Origin: CAYWMD01 sp964458575
GTDB lineage: Bacteria; Verrucomicrobiota; Verrucomicrobiia; Limisphaerales; JADLHS01
Direction: 5' to 3'
NCBI GenBank assembly: GCA_964458575.1
Contig: CAYWMD010000077.1
Coordinates: 1 to 27,997 of the forward strand
DNA: 27,997 bases
The notes below the pieces were generated by a model. That model was given only the letters and a program-made list of their open reading frames with translations, did not search any database and had not been told where the DNA came from. A program made the position numbers and the translations under genes. Shown one piece after another: positions 8,759-16,996 of the stretch. Numbering within the stretch: the stretch's first letter is position 1; each line of letters starts with the position of its first letter.

Positions 8759-9847
8759 GTGACGCCTGCGGTTCGGTTCAGCGAAGTACTGCACCCGCGC
8801 GCACGGGCGAACGCGCTCCGCGCCCGGCTCTTTGCCGGCGTACTAATGCCGATGCTGGCTCTCGCGGCTCTCGCCGCCGACCCGTTCACCACCGATCATG
8901 GTCCGCCTCGGGCACGGGTCGTTACGGTGTACGACCCGGAGGCGACGGATGCGTTTCGTCCCCGGCCGGACATCATCCAAAAAATGGTGGACCAAGGCGT
9001 CACGCGCCTCACCGGCAAGCCGACCGCCCGCGAAGCGTGGTTGAGCCTCGTTTCGACCCAGGATGTGGTGGGCCTGAAGGTCTATTCCGCACCGGGCCCG
9101 AACAGTGGCACGCGCCCGGCGGTGGCCGAGAGCGTCGCGCGCGGGCTGATCGCCGCCGGTCTACCGCCCCGCCAAATCATCATTTGGGACAAATCTGAAT
9201 ACGATCTGCGCCAGGCGGGATATTTCGCACTGGTGGCCGAACTGGGTATTCGAGTGGCCGGCAGCGCGCAGGCCGGTTACGACCCGACCAATTACTATGA
9301 CACGCCGTTGATCGGGAGTCTGATTTGGGGCGACTTGGAATTCGGACGCGAAGGCGAGGGCGTGGGCCGCAAATCCTTTGTCTCCAAACTTGTCACGCAC
9401 GAGGTCACCAAAATCATCAACATCACTCCCCTGCTCAATCACAACACGGCCGGCGTTTCGGGCAATCTCTACGGCCTCACGATGGGCAGCGTGGACAACT
9501 CGCTGCGCTTCGATAGCGCCGCATCACGTCTCGCCGCGGCTGTGCCGGAAATCTACGCCCTGCCGATCCTCGGCGACCGGGTGGTGCTGAATATCGTGGA
9601 CGCGCTGATCTGTCAGTATGAGGGCGACCGGCTTTCATTGCTGCATTATTCGGTGGTGCTGAATCAACTCCGGTTCAGCCGCGATCCGGTTGCGCTCGAT
9701 ATGCTGTCCATCAAGGAACTTGAACGCCAGCGGCGCATTGCGCGCGCGCCCTACGTGAAACCCAACCTGGATTTGTATCGCAACGCCGAATTGCTCGAAC
9801 TGGGAGTGAGCGACGCCGCGCAAATCGCGGTCGAAGCTGTGAAATGA
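8759..9847 (+). CDS. Exported DUF362-like protein
   Basis: From GTG at 8759 the product has 362 residues. It begins with an Arg-rich segment and a hydrophobic stretch (LFAGVLMPMLALAALAA) that looks like a signal peptide ending before ADPF. The body resembles DUF362: DVVGLKVYSAPGPNSGTRP followed by ESVARGLIAAGLPPRQIIIWD, and a later KLVTHEVTKIINITPLLNH stretch matching the family's conserved Lys/Thr/His region. DUF362 proteins have no settled reaction; some are fused to ferredoxin domains, but none is visible here. The start is uncertain: ATG codons at 8846 and 8852 would leave too short a signal, and a further in-frame GTG lies at 8711. It diverges from the TPR lipoprotein gene. The family call is from pattern memory. 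Confidence 0.68.
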   Translation: MTPAVRFSEVLHPRARANALRARLFAGVLMPMLALAALAADPFTTDHGPPRARVVTVYDPEATDAFRPRPDIIQKMVDQGVTRLTGKPTAREAWLSLVSTQDVVGLKVYSAPGPNSGTRPAVAESVARGLIAAGLPPRQIIIWDKSEYDLRQAGYFALVAELGIRVAGSAQAGYDPTNYYDTPLIGSLIWGDLEFGREGEGVGRKSFVSKLVTHEVTKIINITPLLNHNTAGVSGNLYGLTMGSVDNSLRFDSAASRLAAAVPEIYALPILGDRVVLNIVDALICQYEGDRLSLLHYSVVLNQLRFSRDPVALDMLSIKELERQRRIARAPYVKPNLDLYRNAELLELGVSDAAQIAVEAVK

Positions 9848-10045
9848 CCCCTTGGCGGATTGGTGAACGTCCCCCGCTGACACGGTCCGGACACGATAAG
9901 CTGTCAACATTCCTGTCATCACGCTGGACAGATTCATCAGTTACGACCGTGTTCACATTATGAATACTTGGCGCATTCCACGGATTCCATGTTAAGCGGC
10001 AACAATCGTCGTCGTGGCATGGAAGCTGCCCTTGGCCGCGACACT

Positions 10046-10396
10046 ATGAGCGACAAAGCATTTGCAAAAGCCATGTCACAAATCGCCAGCGAGGCGGAAG
10101 CCGAACAAAAGCGCGAAATCAAAGCGGAGGAACGCCGCCGGTTCCAGAGCAAGATCCGGCGGATTTGCCTGTTCCTCACGGTCACCGTCGTGCTGGGCGC
10201 CGGATTCTATTTTCGGCAGAACCTTGAGCAGTACGCGTCGAAGGTCACCAACAAGTTGAGCGCACCGCCGAAAATAGACGGCCAGACCGCCACGGCGTTG
10301 AATGATCTCCGCACCGGCGCCGCGAAACGCGACCAGGTGCTGGACGAGATCGGCAAGACGCCCGCCGGGCTCACCAGCACGGAAGCAAACCGCTGA
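10046..10396 (+). CDS. Small single-pass membrane protein, unknown
   Basis: I do not recognise this 116-residue protein. From the ATG at 10046 (MSDKAFAKAM) it has a charged, helix-prone N-terminal part rich in Glu, Lys and Arg (about 12-35), one transmembrane helix (about 40-56, ICLFLTVTVVLGAGFYF), and a polar C-terminal tail of about 60 residues. The arginines before the helix place the N-terminus in the cytoplasm. In-frame starts exist further upstream (ATG 10019, ATG 9989, TTG 9968), and none has a clear ribosome-binding site. It follows the DUF362-like gene by about 200 bases and is convergent with the amidohydrolase gene. No function can be assigned. Confidence 0.6.
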   Translation: MSDKAFAKAMSQIASEAEAEQKREIKAEERRRFQSKIRRICLFLTVTVVLGAGFYFRQNLEQYASKVTNKLSAPPKIDGQTATALNDLRTGAAKRDQVLDEIGKTPAGLTSTEANR

Positions 10397-10446
10397 GCCG
10401 CGCCGCTCCGGCAATCCCGGGTGCGGCAGGAACCGATGAGTACGGA

Positions 10447-12126
10447 TCAGGGGTTGCGGCTTTCAAAAACAACCCGTCCGTCCACCACGGTCATCAGGAC
10501 TTTCACCTGATCAAGCTGCATTGGGTCCAGCTTGAAGATGTCGCGTTCGAGCAGGACCAGATCAGCCAGCTTTCCGGGTGACAGGCTGCCCTTCACCCCG
10601 TCTTGGAATTCGGCAAACGCGGCGCCCACCGTGTAAGCGCGGATCGCCTCCTCCAGCGAAATCTTCTGCTCGGGCACCCAGCCGCCCGGATGCTTGCCAT
10701 CGAGCGTTTGCCGCGTGACGGCGGCTTTCAAACCCTCCATCGGATTGAGCGGCGCGACCGTCCAATCCGAACCGAACGCCAGCACGGCGCCGGCGTCCAG
10801 CAGCGACCGGAACGCATACGTGCCTTTGGATCGCTCCGGCCCGATGCGTTTGTCGCACCACCGCCCGTCGTCCGCGCAATGATAAGGCTGCATGGAAGCG
10901 ATGACGCGTTGCGAACCGAACCGTTTGATTTCGCCCGGCCGCAAATGTTGCGCGTGTTCGATGCGAAAGCGCCGGTCACGCGGACCGTTTTTCTCGGCGG
11001 CTTCCCGATAAATTTCCAGGATGCGGAAGTTGGCCTCGTCCCCAATCGCGTGGATCATCACCTGCAAGCCGCGTTTGTCCGCCCCTTCGACGCGCTGGAG
11101 CATGATGCCCTCGGGCAGCATTTGGTCGAACAACAAGCCGCGCGTGTTCGGCGCATCGCTGTAAGGCTCGAAGAAAAGCGCGGTGGTCGAGCCGAGGCTG
11201 CCGTCCGCAAAACCCTTTAATCCTCCGAGGCGCAGCCACGCGTCGCCAAAAGCCACGCGCACCCCGGTCTTGCCCAGCACTTCCCAGGACACAATTGAAC
11301 GCATGGCGTAAATGCGCGTTTTCAATTCCCCGTGCTCGAGCATGTACTGATAAAGCCCGACATCATCGCCCGCCGACATGTCTTGCACGCTGGTGACGCC
11401 CACGCGCGCGGCATGTTCGGTGGCGGCGAGCCCGGCGGCGTGGTTCTCATCCCAGGTGCGCGGTGGAACCACCTTGTCCACCAAATCCATTGCGGCGTCC
11501 TTCAAAATCCCGGTTGGCTCGCCGTTGGCGTCGCGAACGATCAACCCGCCCGCGACTTCCTTGGTTTCTTTCGTCACTTTTGCAAGTTTGAGTGCAAGGC
11601 TGTTCGCCACCGCCATGTGGCCGTCAAGCCGGCTGACGAAGACAGGGTTGTCCGGCGTCGCCGCGTCAATCCACTCCTTCGTGGGCAGTTGCGCGCCGGG
11701 GAATTTTTCGTGGTCCCAGTCGCCGCCCAGAATCCAGCGGCCCTTCGGAATCTTCTTCGCAAATTCGGCAATCCGCCGGGTGAACTCCGCCGGCGAGCTG
11801 GCATCACGCAAATCCACGTTCGTGATGGAGAACCCCCCGGAGAGCCAGTGGACGTGCGCGTCGTTGAAACCGGGCAAAACCGATTTGCCGCCCGCGTCAA
11901 TCACGCGCGTCTTCGGCCCGGCCAATGCGCGCAGGTCGGCGCTCGAACCCACGGCCGCGATGCGATTGCCGGAAACCGCCACGGCTTCGGCTTTGGGTTG
12001 GGCGTCGTCCATCGTGCGGACGGCGGCGTTGACAATGATGAGGTCGGGAGCGAGCGAGGGCTTTTCAGCGTGGGCGGTGGTGAGCATGGCGGACAAAAGA
12101 ATAAGCGGAAGGCTAAACGATTTCAC
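10447..12126 (-). CDS. Exported amidohydrolase family 3 protein (YtcJ-like)
   Basis: This 559-residue metal-dependent hydrolase has the residues of the amidohydrolase superfamily: HVH (H91, H93), a lysine likely to be carbamylated (K304 in GLKGFADGS), H359 (MIHAIGD), H391 (RIEHAQH) and D454 (FGSDWT). The YtcJ/AtzF-related family 3 hydrolyses C-N bonds such as amides or N-acyl groups; the substrate here is unknown. The GTG at 12126 was chosen because it opens a clean signal peptide (KSFSLPLILLSAMLTTAHA, cleaved near residue 20). The open frame extends to 12399, but there it is the shadow of the kinase gene. It is 85 bases downstream of that gene and may be the last member of the operon or separately promoted. 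Confidence 0.88.
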   Translation of the reverse strand: MKSFSLPLILLSAMLTTAHAEKPSLAPDLIIVNAAVRTMDDAQPKAEAVAVSGNRIAAVGSSADLRALAGPKTRVIDAGGKSVLPGFNDAHVHWLSGGFSITNVDLRDASSPAEFTRRIAEFAKKIPKGRWILGGDWDHEKFPGAQLPTKEWIDAATPDNPVFVSRLDGHMAVANSLALKLAKVTKETKEVAGGLIVRDANGEPTGILKDAAMDLVDKVVPPRTWDENHAAGLAATEHAARVGVTSVQDMSAGDDVGLYQYMLEHGELKTRIYAMRSIVSWEVLGKTGVRVAFGDAWLRLGGLKGFADGSLGSTTALFFEPYSDAPNTRGLLFDQMLPEGIMLQRVEGADKRGLQVMIHAIGDEANFRILEIYREAAEKNGPRDRRFRIEHAQHLRPGEIKRFGSQRVIASMQPYHCADDGRWCDKRIGPERSKGTYAFRSLLDAGAVLAFGSDWTVAPLNPMEGLKAAVTRQTLDGKHPGGWVPEQKISLEEAIRAYTVGAAFAEFQDGVKGSLSPGKLADLVLLERDIFKLDPMQLDQVKVLMTVVDGRVVFESRNP

Positions 12127-12179
12127 TTTGAGCGTTGTTGGTTTCAACAAGGACAGATTCTTAGTGCCGCGCACCGGAA

Positions 12180-12195
12180 TTGTCACGCGGGAAAC
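12180..12195. repeat. 16-bp repeat, copy upstream of the amidohydrolase
   Basis: TTGTCACGCGGGAAAC is identical to 21883-21898. On the minus strand (GTTTCCCGCGTGACAA) both copies precede an exported protein gene. It may be a shared regulator site or a fragment of a dispersed repeat. Confidence 0.5.
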
Positions 12196-12211
12196 GTCGG
12201 TCGGCCCTGAG

Positions 12212-13243
12212 TCAAACGTCGTGAACGGATTGCAAATCACGAAAGAAAGCAGTCGCTTTGTGATCCAGCCATTCGATGACGTCAAAAAAATCATCCAATA
12301 CAAAGGCCAGCTTGTTTTCCGCCGACACCTTCCGGCTGCCACGAAGGCGGATTTGCAACCACTGCGAGCGGACCAACCACGGCAGGGCGGACCATTCAAG
12401 CTCGGTCAATCGGCTAATCTGCTGATAGCCGCCCAACATCCACGAAGCCCACTCCCGATTTAATGCAAAGGGTTGCGTCAGCGACCGAATATCGTCCGGG
12501 TTCAGCGGCTTAACGCGTGAAGCGGCGAAGAACATCAGCGCGTCCACCACATCGCGACAACGCGCTTGGGGATTGAGATAATCAAAATCGTAAACGGCGG
12601 CCACTTCCGTTCCCTTGAACTTCACATTCCCGAGGTGGATATCGCCGTGAATCACCGCCCGGGGCAGTTTGGCATACACGCCCTGGTCTAAATTCCATCT
12701 CACCAAATCGAGCTGTTCGGCAATGCGGTCAACCTGCTTGATCTCCTGCGGCGTGCGGGCCAGTTGTCGCAGTTGCTCCACGTAAACAACGAGTAAATCA
12801 GGATGATCTTCCCGCAGCACGCCTTCCTTGCCGGAGGGAATGTCCTCGCCAAGAACCGAATGAAAACGTGCCAGGAAACGGCCCAATGCCGTGATTGCCG
12901 CGCGGTCGCCTTCACCGAAGTTGTCGCCGTCGAGCCAGGAGAGTGCTTCGAAGGCACCCTGCCCGGTTCGCAACCAACTGGTTCCATCAGCGCGGCGCCA
13001 GGGTCGCGGGACAGGCAGGCCGTGATCGGCCAGACGCTGAAGTGATTCGTGGTCGAAGCGGATGAACTTTTCTTCAGCGAACTCCGCCGGCCGAAGGCGA
13101 AGGACAAAGCGTCCTTCCGGAACTTGAACCGCGTATTTTGGAGTCGCCGTGCCGCCCAAGCGCCGAATTTCAGATGGCATCCCCAGGCCGAAAGCCCGAA
13201 GCACTTCGAACAAGCCGGGCGGCGTTATTTCATCTTCCGGCAT
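12212..13243 (-). CDS. APH-family small-molecule kinase
   Basis: This 343-residue protein has the aminoglycoside-phosphotransferase fold: an N-terminal lobe with YAVQVPEGRFVLRLRP, a catalytic loop HGDIHLGNVKFKG (199-211, counted from this start) and the metal-binding YDFDYLNP. Relatives phosphorylate sugars, amino sugars, homoserine, choline or proteins. Its position as the last of six overlapping genes suggests that it phosphorylates the compound brought in by the adjacent symporter or a product of the pathway. ATG at 13243 (MPEDEITPP) overlaps the symporter stop by 14 bases and suits translational coupling. An upstream in-frame ATG at 13297 would give 361 residues. A resistance role is unlikely from context. 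Confidence 0.85.
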   Translation of the reverse strand: MPEDEITPPGLFEVLRAFGLGMPSEIRRLGGTATPKYAVQVPEGRFVLRLRPAEFAEEKFIRFDHESLQRLADHGLPVPRPWRRADGTSWLRTGQGAFEALSWLDGDNFGEGDRAAITALGRFLARFHSVLGEDIPSGKEGVLREDHPDLLVVYVEQLRQLARTPQEIKQVDRIAEQLDLVRWNLDQGVYAKLPRAVIHGDIHLGNVKFKGTEVAAVYDFDYLNPQARCRDVVDALMFFAASRVKPLNPDDIRSLTQPFALNREWASWMLGGYQQISRLTELEWSALPWLVRSQWLQIRLRGSRKVSAENKLAFVLDDFFDVIEWLDHKATAFFRDLQSVHDV

Positions 13244-15266
13244 GTGGAGGCTCGGAGTTGGTTTCACCGGAAGTTTCGCCGCGGTTCTGATGATCAATCA
13301 CCATCCCGTCATCGTGCGGATTGCGTTTGATCTGCCCGAGCAGCCGCAACATCTTTCTGAGGTCAAATACACCTCCGACCGTGATCAAAATGGCAATTGA
13401 AACGGAAACCACCAGCACCACGATGGTGTAAATTCCCCAGAATCGAACCCACGCTTCGGTCGGCACCTTGACGCACACGTTGTAAATCGAGCCGGCCACG
13501 AAAACGACGATGAGCAGGGTCGTGAACGCCAAACTCGAAAGATAAACAATCTGGTCCGAGCGGGTGAACTCGTTGCCCATCGCGATCCAGGAGCGCCAAC
13601 CGCGAATTGGCGCCACGGCGCTCGCGCCCTGGACCTCCTGCATCACGTATTGGCCGCGATGCAGCATCCGGTCGAGGTTGAACACCGAGCGACGGTAAAG
13701 CAGTGAAACCAGGACATACGCCGAGCACGCAATCACGGCAACCGAAAGGCTCAACACCGCCGGATTGTACGAAGCGATTTTGGCAAGGACGGCATATAGC
13801 CAGTTGCCTTGGTGTGCCGGATTGGTGAACAGGTGCGTGGTGTTTTCAATTTGCCGCACCACCACGGCGGCAATGGAAAGCACCGCCCCCGTGATAATGG
13901 CCGTCCACGCGCCCGCGGTTGTGCCACGTTTCCAGTAAAGACCGCCGATGACGACCGCGCCCGCGCCGCTGGTGAAAATCGCGTACGAGATCACAAAGAA
14001 CATGTGGAGATACTCGGTCTGACGAAAGAGGAAGCTGAAAAGAAATACCAGCACGCCCACGCCCGTCATCGAGAGGCGCAGCAGCAATAGGTGACGTTTC
14101 GGATCCAGCGGTTTGGAACGCAAGGGCATGATCACGTCCTGGACAAAGATGCTGCCCCAGGATTGCAGAAAACTTTCGTGCGAGCCGATCGTTGTCCCCA
14201 AAATCAAAGCGGCGAATGCACCCAGCAGTCCCGTCGGCAGGAGGAATGTCAACGCCACCGGCGTCGTCATCTGCCGCTGGATTTCGGTGCCGGGGATCGT
14301 CGCCACGACGCTTTGTACCTGTTGTGCGACCGGCGCGTAGGCGGGGTGATGCATCACGGTGTAGGCGCAAACCGCAATCAGGAGAATCGTCAGATACAAA
14401 CCCGGCACGCGCCACGTGGCCAGCACGCCGGCCATCCGCGCCTCGTGCGCGTTCAGGGCGCAGACCCCAAAGCCCTGGGCCGACTGCCACGCGCCATGCC
14501 CATAGAAGCTCATCAGCGCAATGATCAGAAAGAACCAGATGTTGAAGTCTTCCATCTTTGCGGTTTCGAACGGATTGATCAGCGACTGGCCGCTGGGCGT
14601 GAACGACAGCCCTTCAACGATTCGCGTCCATCCCATCGTGGCGAGCAGGAAGAAAACGACGATGAGGATCACCACGTTCGAGAAGAAGCCTTGGATGAAG
14701 TCCGTGAGGAGAATCGCAATCTGGCCGCCCAGAAAAGTGAACAGCAGACCGAAGCCAAGAATGAAAACCATGACGAGCGCGAAGACCAACGTCGTGTCCG
14801 GCAGGCCGCAGTAATAAATCAAAAACCGGGCGCCCACGGCGGGGAACACGCCAAAATTCACGACGCCGCTGAACCACGCGACCATGCCGGCGAAGATGCG
14901 CAACTTGCGGCTGTAACGCAGTTCGAGGAACTGCGCCAGGGTCATGGCGCGCGTCTGCCGAAACCGGTAAGCCACCCAGCCGGAAATCGAGACGATGGCG
15001 AATTGCACCGTCATGATGAGTTGCCACCACGCCGCCGGGAATCCCGCCTTGTAGTAGGCTTCGAAGAAACCGATGAAGGTGAAAGCGCCCAGCGTCAACG
15101 TGCTTCCGGAAAGCGTGATGAGATAACGTCCCGCGCAACGCCCCGCGGCCAGAAAATCCGCCACGCTCTTTGTGTAACGCCGAACGGCGAAGATGGTGAC
15201 TGTCCAGCACAGCAGCAGGCCGGCGATGATCCACCAGTCGAGTGTATGCAGGCTGGTCGGTTTCAA
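13230..15266 (-). CDS. Sodium:solute symporter (SSS family)
   Basis: This 678-residue integral membrane protein should import an organic solute with Na+. It has the SSS pattern: first helix at about 11-28, then SVADFLAAGR (34-43), and LSGSTLTLGAFTFIGFFEAYYKAG in the second and third segments. About 13-14 hydrophobic helices follow, the last near residues 610-635, and the tail is polar. SSS members carry sugars, myo-inositol, amino acids, sialic acid and nucleosides, and the sequence alone does not decide between them. The start is TTG at 15266, overlapping the oxidoreductase stop as TTGA. AAGGA lies seven bases upstream of it, one of the few recognisable ribosome-binding sites here. The next gene (kinase) starts inside its end. 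Confidence 0.92.
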   Translation of the reverse strand: MKPTSLHTLDWWIIAGLLLCWTVTIFAVRRYTKSVADFLAAGRCAGRYLITLSGSTLTLGAFTFIGFFEAYYKAGFPAAWWQLIMTVQFAIVSISGWVAYRFRQTRAMTLAQFLELRYSRKLRIFAGMVAWFSGVVNFGVFPAVGARFLIYYCGLPDTTLVFALVMVFILGFGLLFTFLGGQIAILLTDFIQGFFSNVVILIVVFFLLATMGWTRIVEGLSFTPSGQSLINPFETAKMEDFNIWFFLIIALMSFYGHGAWQSAQGFGVCALNAHEARMAGVLATWRVPGLYLTILLIAVCAYTVMHHPAYAPVAQQVQSVVATIPGTEIQRQMTTPVALTFLLPTGLLGAFAALILGTTIGSHESFLQSWGSIFVQDVIMPLRSKPLDPKRHLLLLRLSMTGVGVLVFLFSFLFRQTEYLHMFFVISYAIFTSGAGAVVIGGLYWKRGTTAGAWTAIITGAVLSIAAVVVRQIENTTHLFTNPAHQGNWLYAVLAKIASYNPAVLSLSVAVIACSAYVLVSLLYRRSVFNLDRMLHRGQYVMQEVQGASAVAPIRGWRSWIAMGNEFTRSDQIVYLSSLAFTTLLIVVFVAGSIYNVCVKVPTEAWVRFWGIYTIVVLVVSVSIAILITVGGVFDLRKMLRLLGQIKRNPHDDGMVIDHQNRGETSGETNSEPPHAGR

Positions 15267-16204
15267 CTTCCCATCCTTGCTCGACGGTAGGCCCGCGCGA
15301 ATTCGGCTCCATCGTAACCTGGATCATCCGGCGGCAGGTTATTCAGTTGAATCTCCGCGCCGTGACGCAACCAGGACTGTCGCGCGGCGATGGCGGCCAG
15401 CTCCGGTTCCAACAATTCCGCCATCGGCAGGGGTGGCTTTTCCGCAGCGCCGCAGAGATAAGGCAAACACCGCTCCAGCAGGTCGCGGTAGATATGGCTT
15501 GGCGCGACCGTGGTTTGGAACACGGTCTTGGTTGTGACCGCAGTGAGATGAAACGGCAGCGACGCCGCCTGGCCGACAGAGAGAAATCCAATCTTTCCGT
15601 CCGCCCAGATGATTTTCAGCAGTCGCTGCCCGCTGGCGCCGAGATATTGAACCGAACGAATGCCGCTTCCCATCAACGCGGACATCAACGCATAGGCATG
15701 AATTCCGTAATTGAACTCGTCCGTGCCGCAACCTGCAAAGGCCGTTCGCACGTCCCCGCGCTCCTCTGTCGGTCTGGCCAGCCACTCTCGCACCTCCCGG
15801 GTAAACCGAAGGCTTGAACCACCGGTGATTTTCTTCCCTCGTGCGGCCCAATCGAGTAATTGCTTCGCATCGCGGACGTTTCCGATGATCGGTTTGTCAA
15901 TCAGCACCGACTTGCCTGTTTCGACAAACGGACGCGCTTGCGCCACATGACGATCCCAGTTCGCGGTGTGAACAATGACGCCATCCGCTTCCTCCAGCAT
16001 GTCTTCCAGCTTCTCGACCGACTTCGGAATTCCCAACTCGCGGCAGAATTCCATCGCATACCTTTCAGGCCGGGTCTCGCCGGAATCCCACGCGGCGCTG
16101 ACCTCGACATCCAGATGAAGTTCATTCGCCAGTTGGCGAATGATCGGCACCCATTTGGCAGGATGCGAAGTGCACAAACCAACGAGGCCGAGTCGGAATG
16201 CCAT
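15263..16204 (-). CDS. Gfo/Idh/MocA-type oxidoreductase
   Basis: This 313-residue protein resembles NAD(P)-dependent sugar or cyclitol dehydrogenases. The N-terminal Rossmann start is RLGLVGLCTSHPAKW (4-18), a variant of GxGxxG found in a subset of this family ('GLxTSH' type). LIDKPIIGN (101-109) is the family's (E/D)KP catalytic-lysine motif, with K104, and the C-terminal domain has NYGIHAY, whose His is in the usual region. Many members oxidise or reduce a sugar hydroxyl, and such oxidation often precedes transamination by a DegT enzyme. It starts three bases after the hydrolase stop and overlaps the symporter by four bases. The variant nucleotide motif leaves cofactor preference open. Confidence 0.85.
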   Translation of the reverse strand: MAFRLGLVGLCTSHPAKWVPIIRQLANELHLDVEVSAAWDSGETRPERYAMEFCRELGIPKSVEKLEDMLEEADGVIVHTANWDRHVAQARPFVETGKSVLIDKPIIGNVRDAKQLLDWAARGKKITGGSSLRFTREVREWLARPTEERGDVRTAFAGCGTDEFNYGIHAYALMSALMGSGIRSVQYLGASGQRLLKIIWADGKIGFLSVGQAASLPFHLTAVTTKTVFQTTVAPSHIYRDLLERCLPYLCGAAEKPPLPMAELLEPELAAIAARQSWLRHGAEIQLNNLPPDDPGYDGAEFARAYRRARMGS

Positions 16205-16207
16205 CGT

Positions 16208-16996
16208 TCAGCCCTTTCCGCTTCCCGGGCATTTCCGGCACGCGGCGATGAAATCATCGCAGGCCACCGTGTCGCCGAAGTGCGTCTCGAAATATCGAAT
16301 TGCCCAGCGCGTGGCAACCCGTTCCGCGAACATGTCCGGGCATTCCACACCGATCGTGGCGTCCCGCATGAGGAACAGGCGGTATTCGTGCGAAGCCATC
16401 GGTTCGATGCCACCGGGTGCGCGCAGGACACACATGTCCGTTGCGAAGCCGGTGTAAATCAAGTTTTCGATGCCCCGCCGCCGCAGTGCTCGATTCAACT
16501 GCCCGGTCTGAAAAACAAACGGCTCGCCAAGCAAAGGTGAAACGATTTTTGCCCGGTCCATTTTGGCCAGCGGTGAATTGGTCGGGTAATCCTTGCCGTG
16601 AAAACGATCTTCCATCTGCTTCCGCCACCCGGCGACCACCGGCGGATCTTCGTCCGGCGTTGCGCGCGGGTCCGCATCTGCCAGCGCCTCCGGGTGGCGT
16701 CGCGCGATTAGTTCGCTTTCGACATGACACACCAACACGCCCGCCCGACGGGCAGCGTCCATGACCGGGCGGATACATTCCCGCACGATGCGCTCCGCCT
16801 CGCGAAACGATTCGAGCGAACCCATTCCGACAAAATAATTTTTGTCAATCGGCGGACCGCCTTCACATCCGATGTTCCAGCAATGCATGGCGACCAGCGC
16901 GGTTTTGCGCGCATCGAGCGCCAGCGATTCAGTTTCGTAACCGGGGCGGTCGAGGGGGATGGGGCGATACCACCGTCCGGTGAGATTCAGGTTCAT
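16208..16996 (-). CDS. Isochorismatase-fold (cysteine hydrolase-like) protein
   Basis: This 262-residue protein has the isochorismatase-like fold: first strand KTALVAMHCWN (31-41) and a late GFATDMCVL with C189 at the catalytic cysteine position of amidases such as nicotinamidase. The usual Asp of the first strand (as in LVIDMQ) is replaced by H38, and no Lys stands in the normal place before the QTGQL segment. The canonical Asp-Lys-Cys triad is therefore incomplete. It may use different chemistry or not be an amidohydrolase. ATG at 16996 overlaps the aminotransferase stop as ATGA; the longer open frame to 17110 lies inside that gene. Within the operon it could remove an amide or N-carbamoyl group, which is only inference. 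Confidence 0.82.
   Translation of the reverse strand: MNLNLTGRWYRPIPLDRPGYETESLALDARKTALVAMHCWNIGCEGGPPIDKNYFVGMGSLESFREAERIVRECIRPVMDAARRAGVLVCHVESELIARRHPEALADADPRATPDEDPPVVAGWRKQMEDRFHGKDYPTNSPLAKMDRAKIVSPLLGEPFVFQTGQLNRALRRRGIENLIYTGFATDMCVLRAPGGIEPMASHEYRLFLMRDATIGVECPDMFAERVATRWAIRYFETHFGDTVACDDFIAACRKCPGSGKG

Noticed and set aside
10397..10446. GC-rich inverted bases between convergent genes as a terminator
   Set aside because: Only a weak GCCGC/GCGGC pairing is seen, with no T-run.
12212..13243. Aminoglycoside resistance gene
   Set aside because: The fold matches, but its overlap with a transporter and sugar-type enzymes points to a metabolic kinase.
14091..15290. 399-residue plus-strand open frame
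   Set aside because: It is antisense to the symporter, rich in Arg, His, Gln and Glu as expected from the complement of membrane-helix codons.
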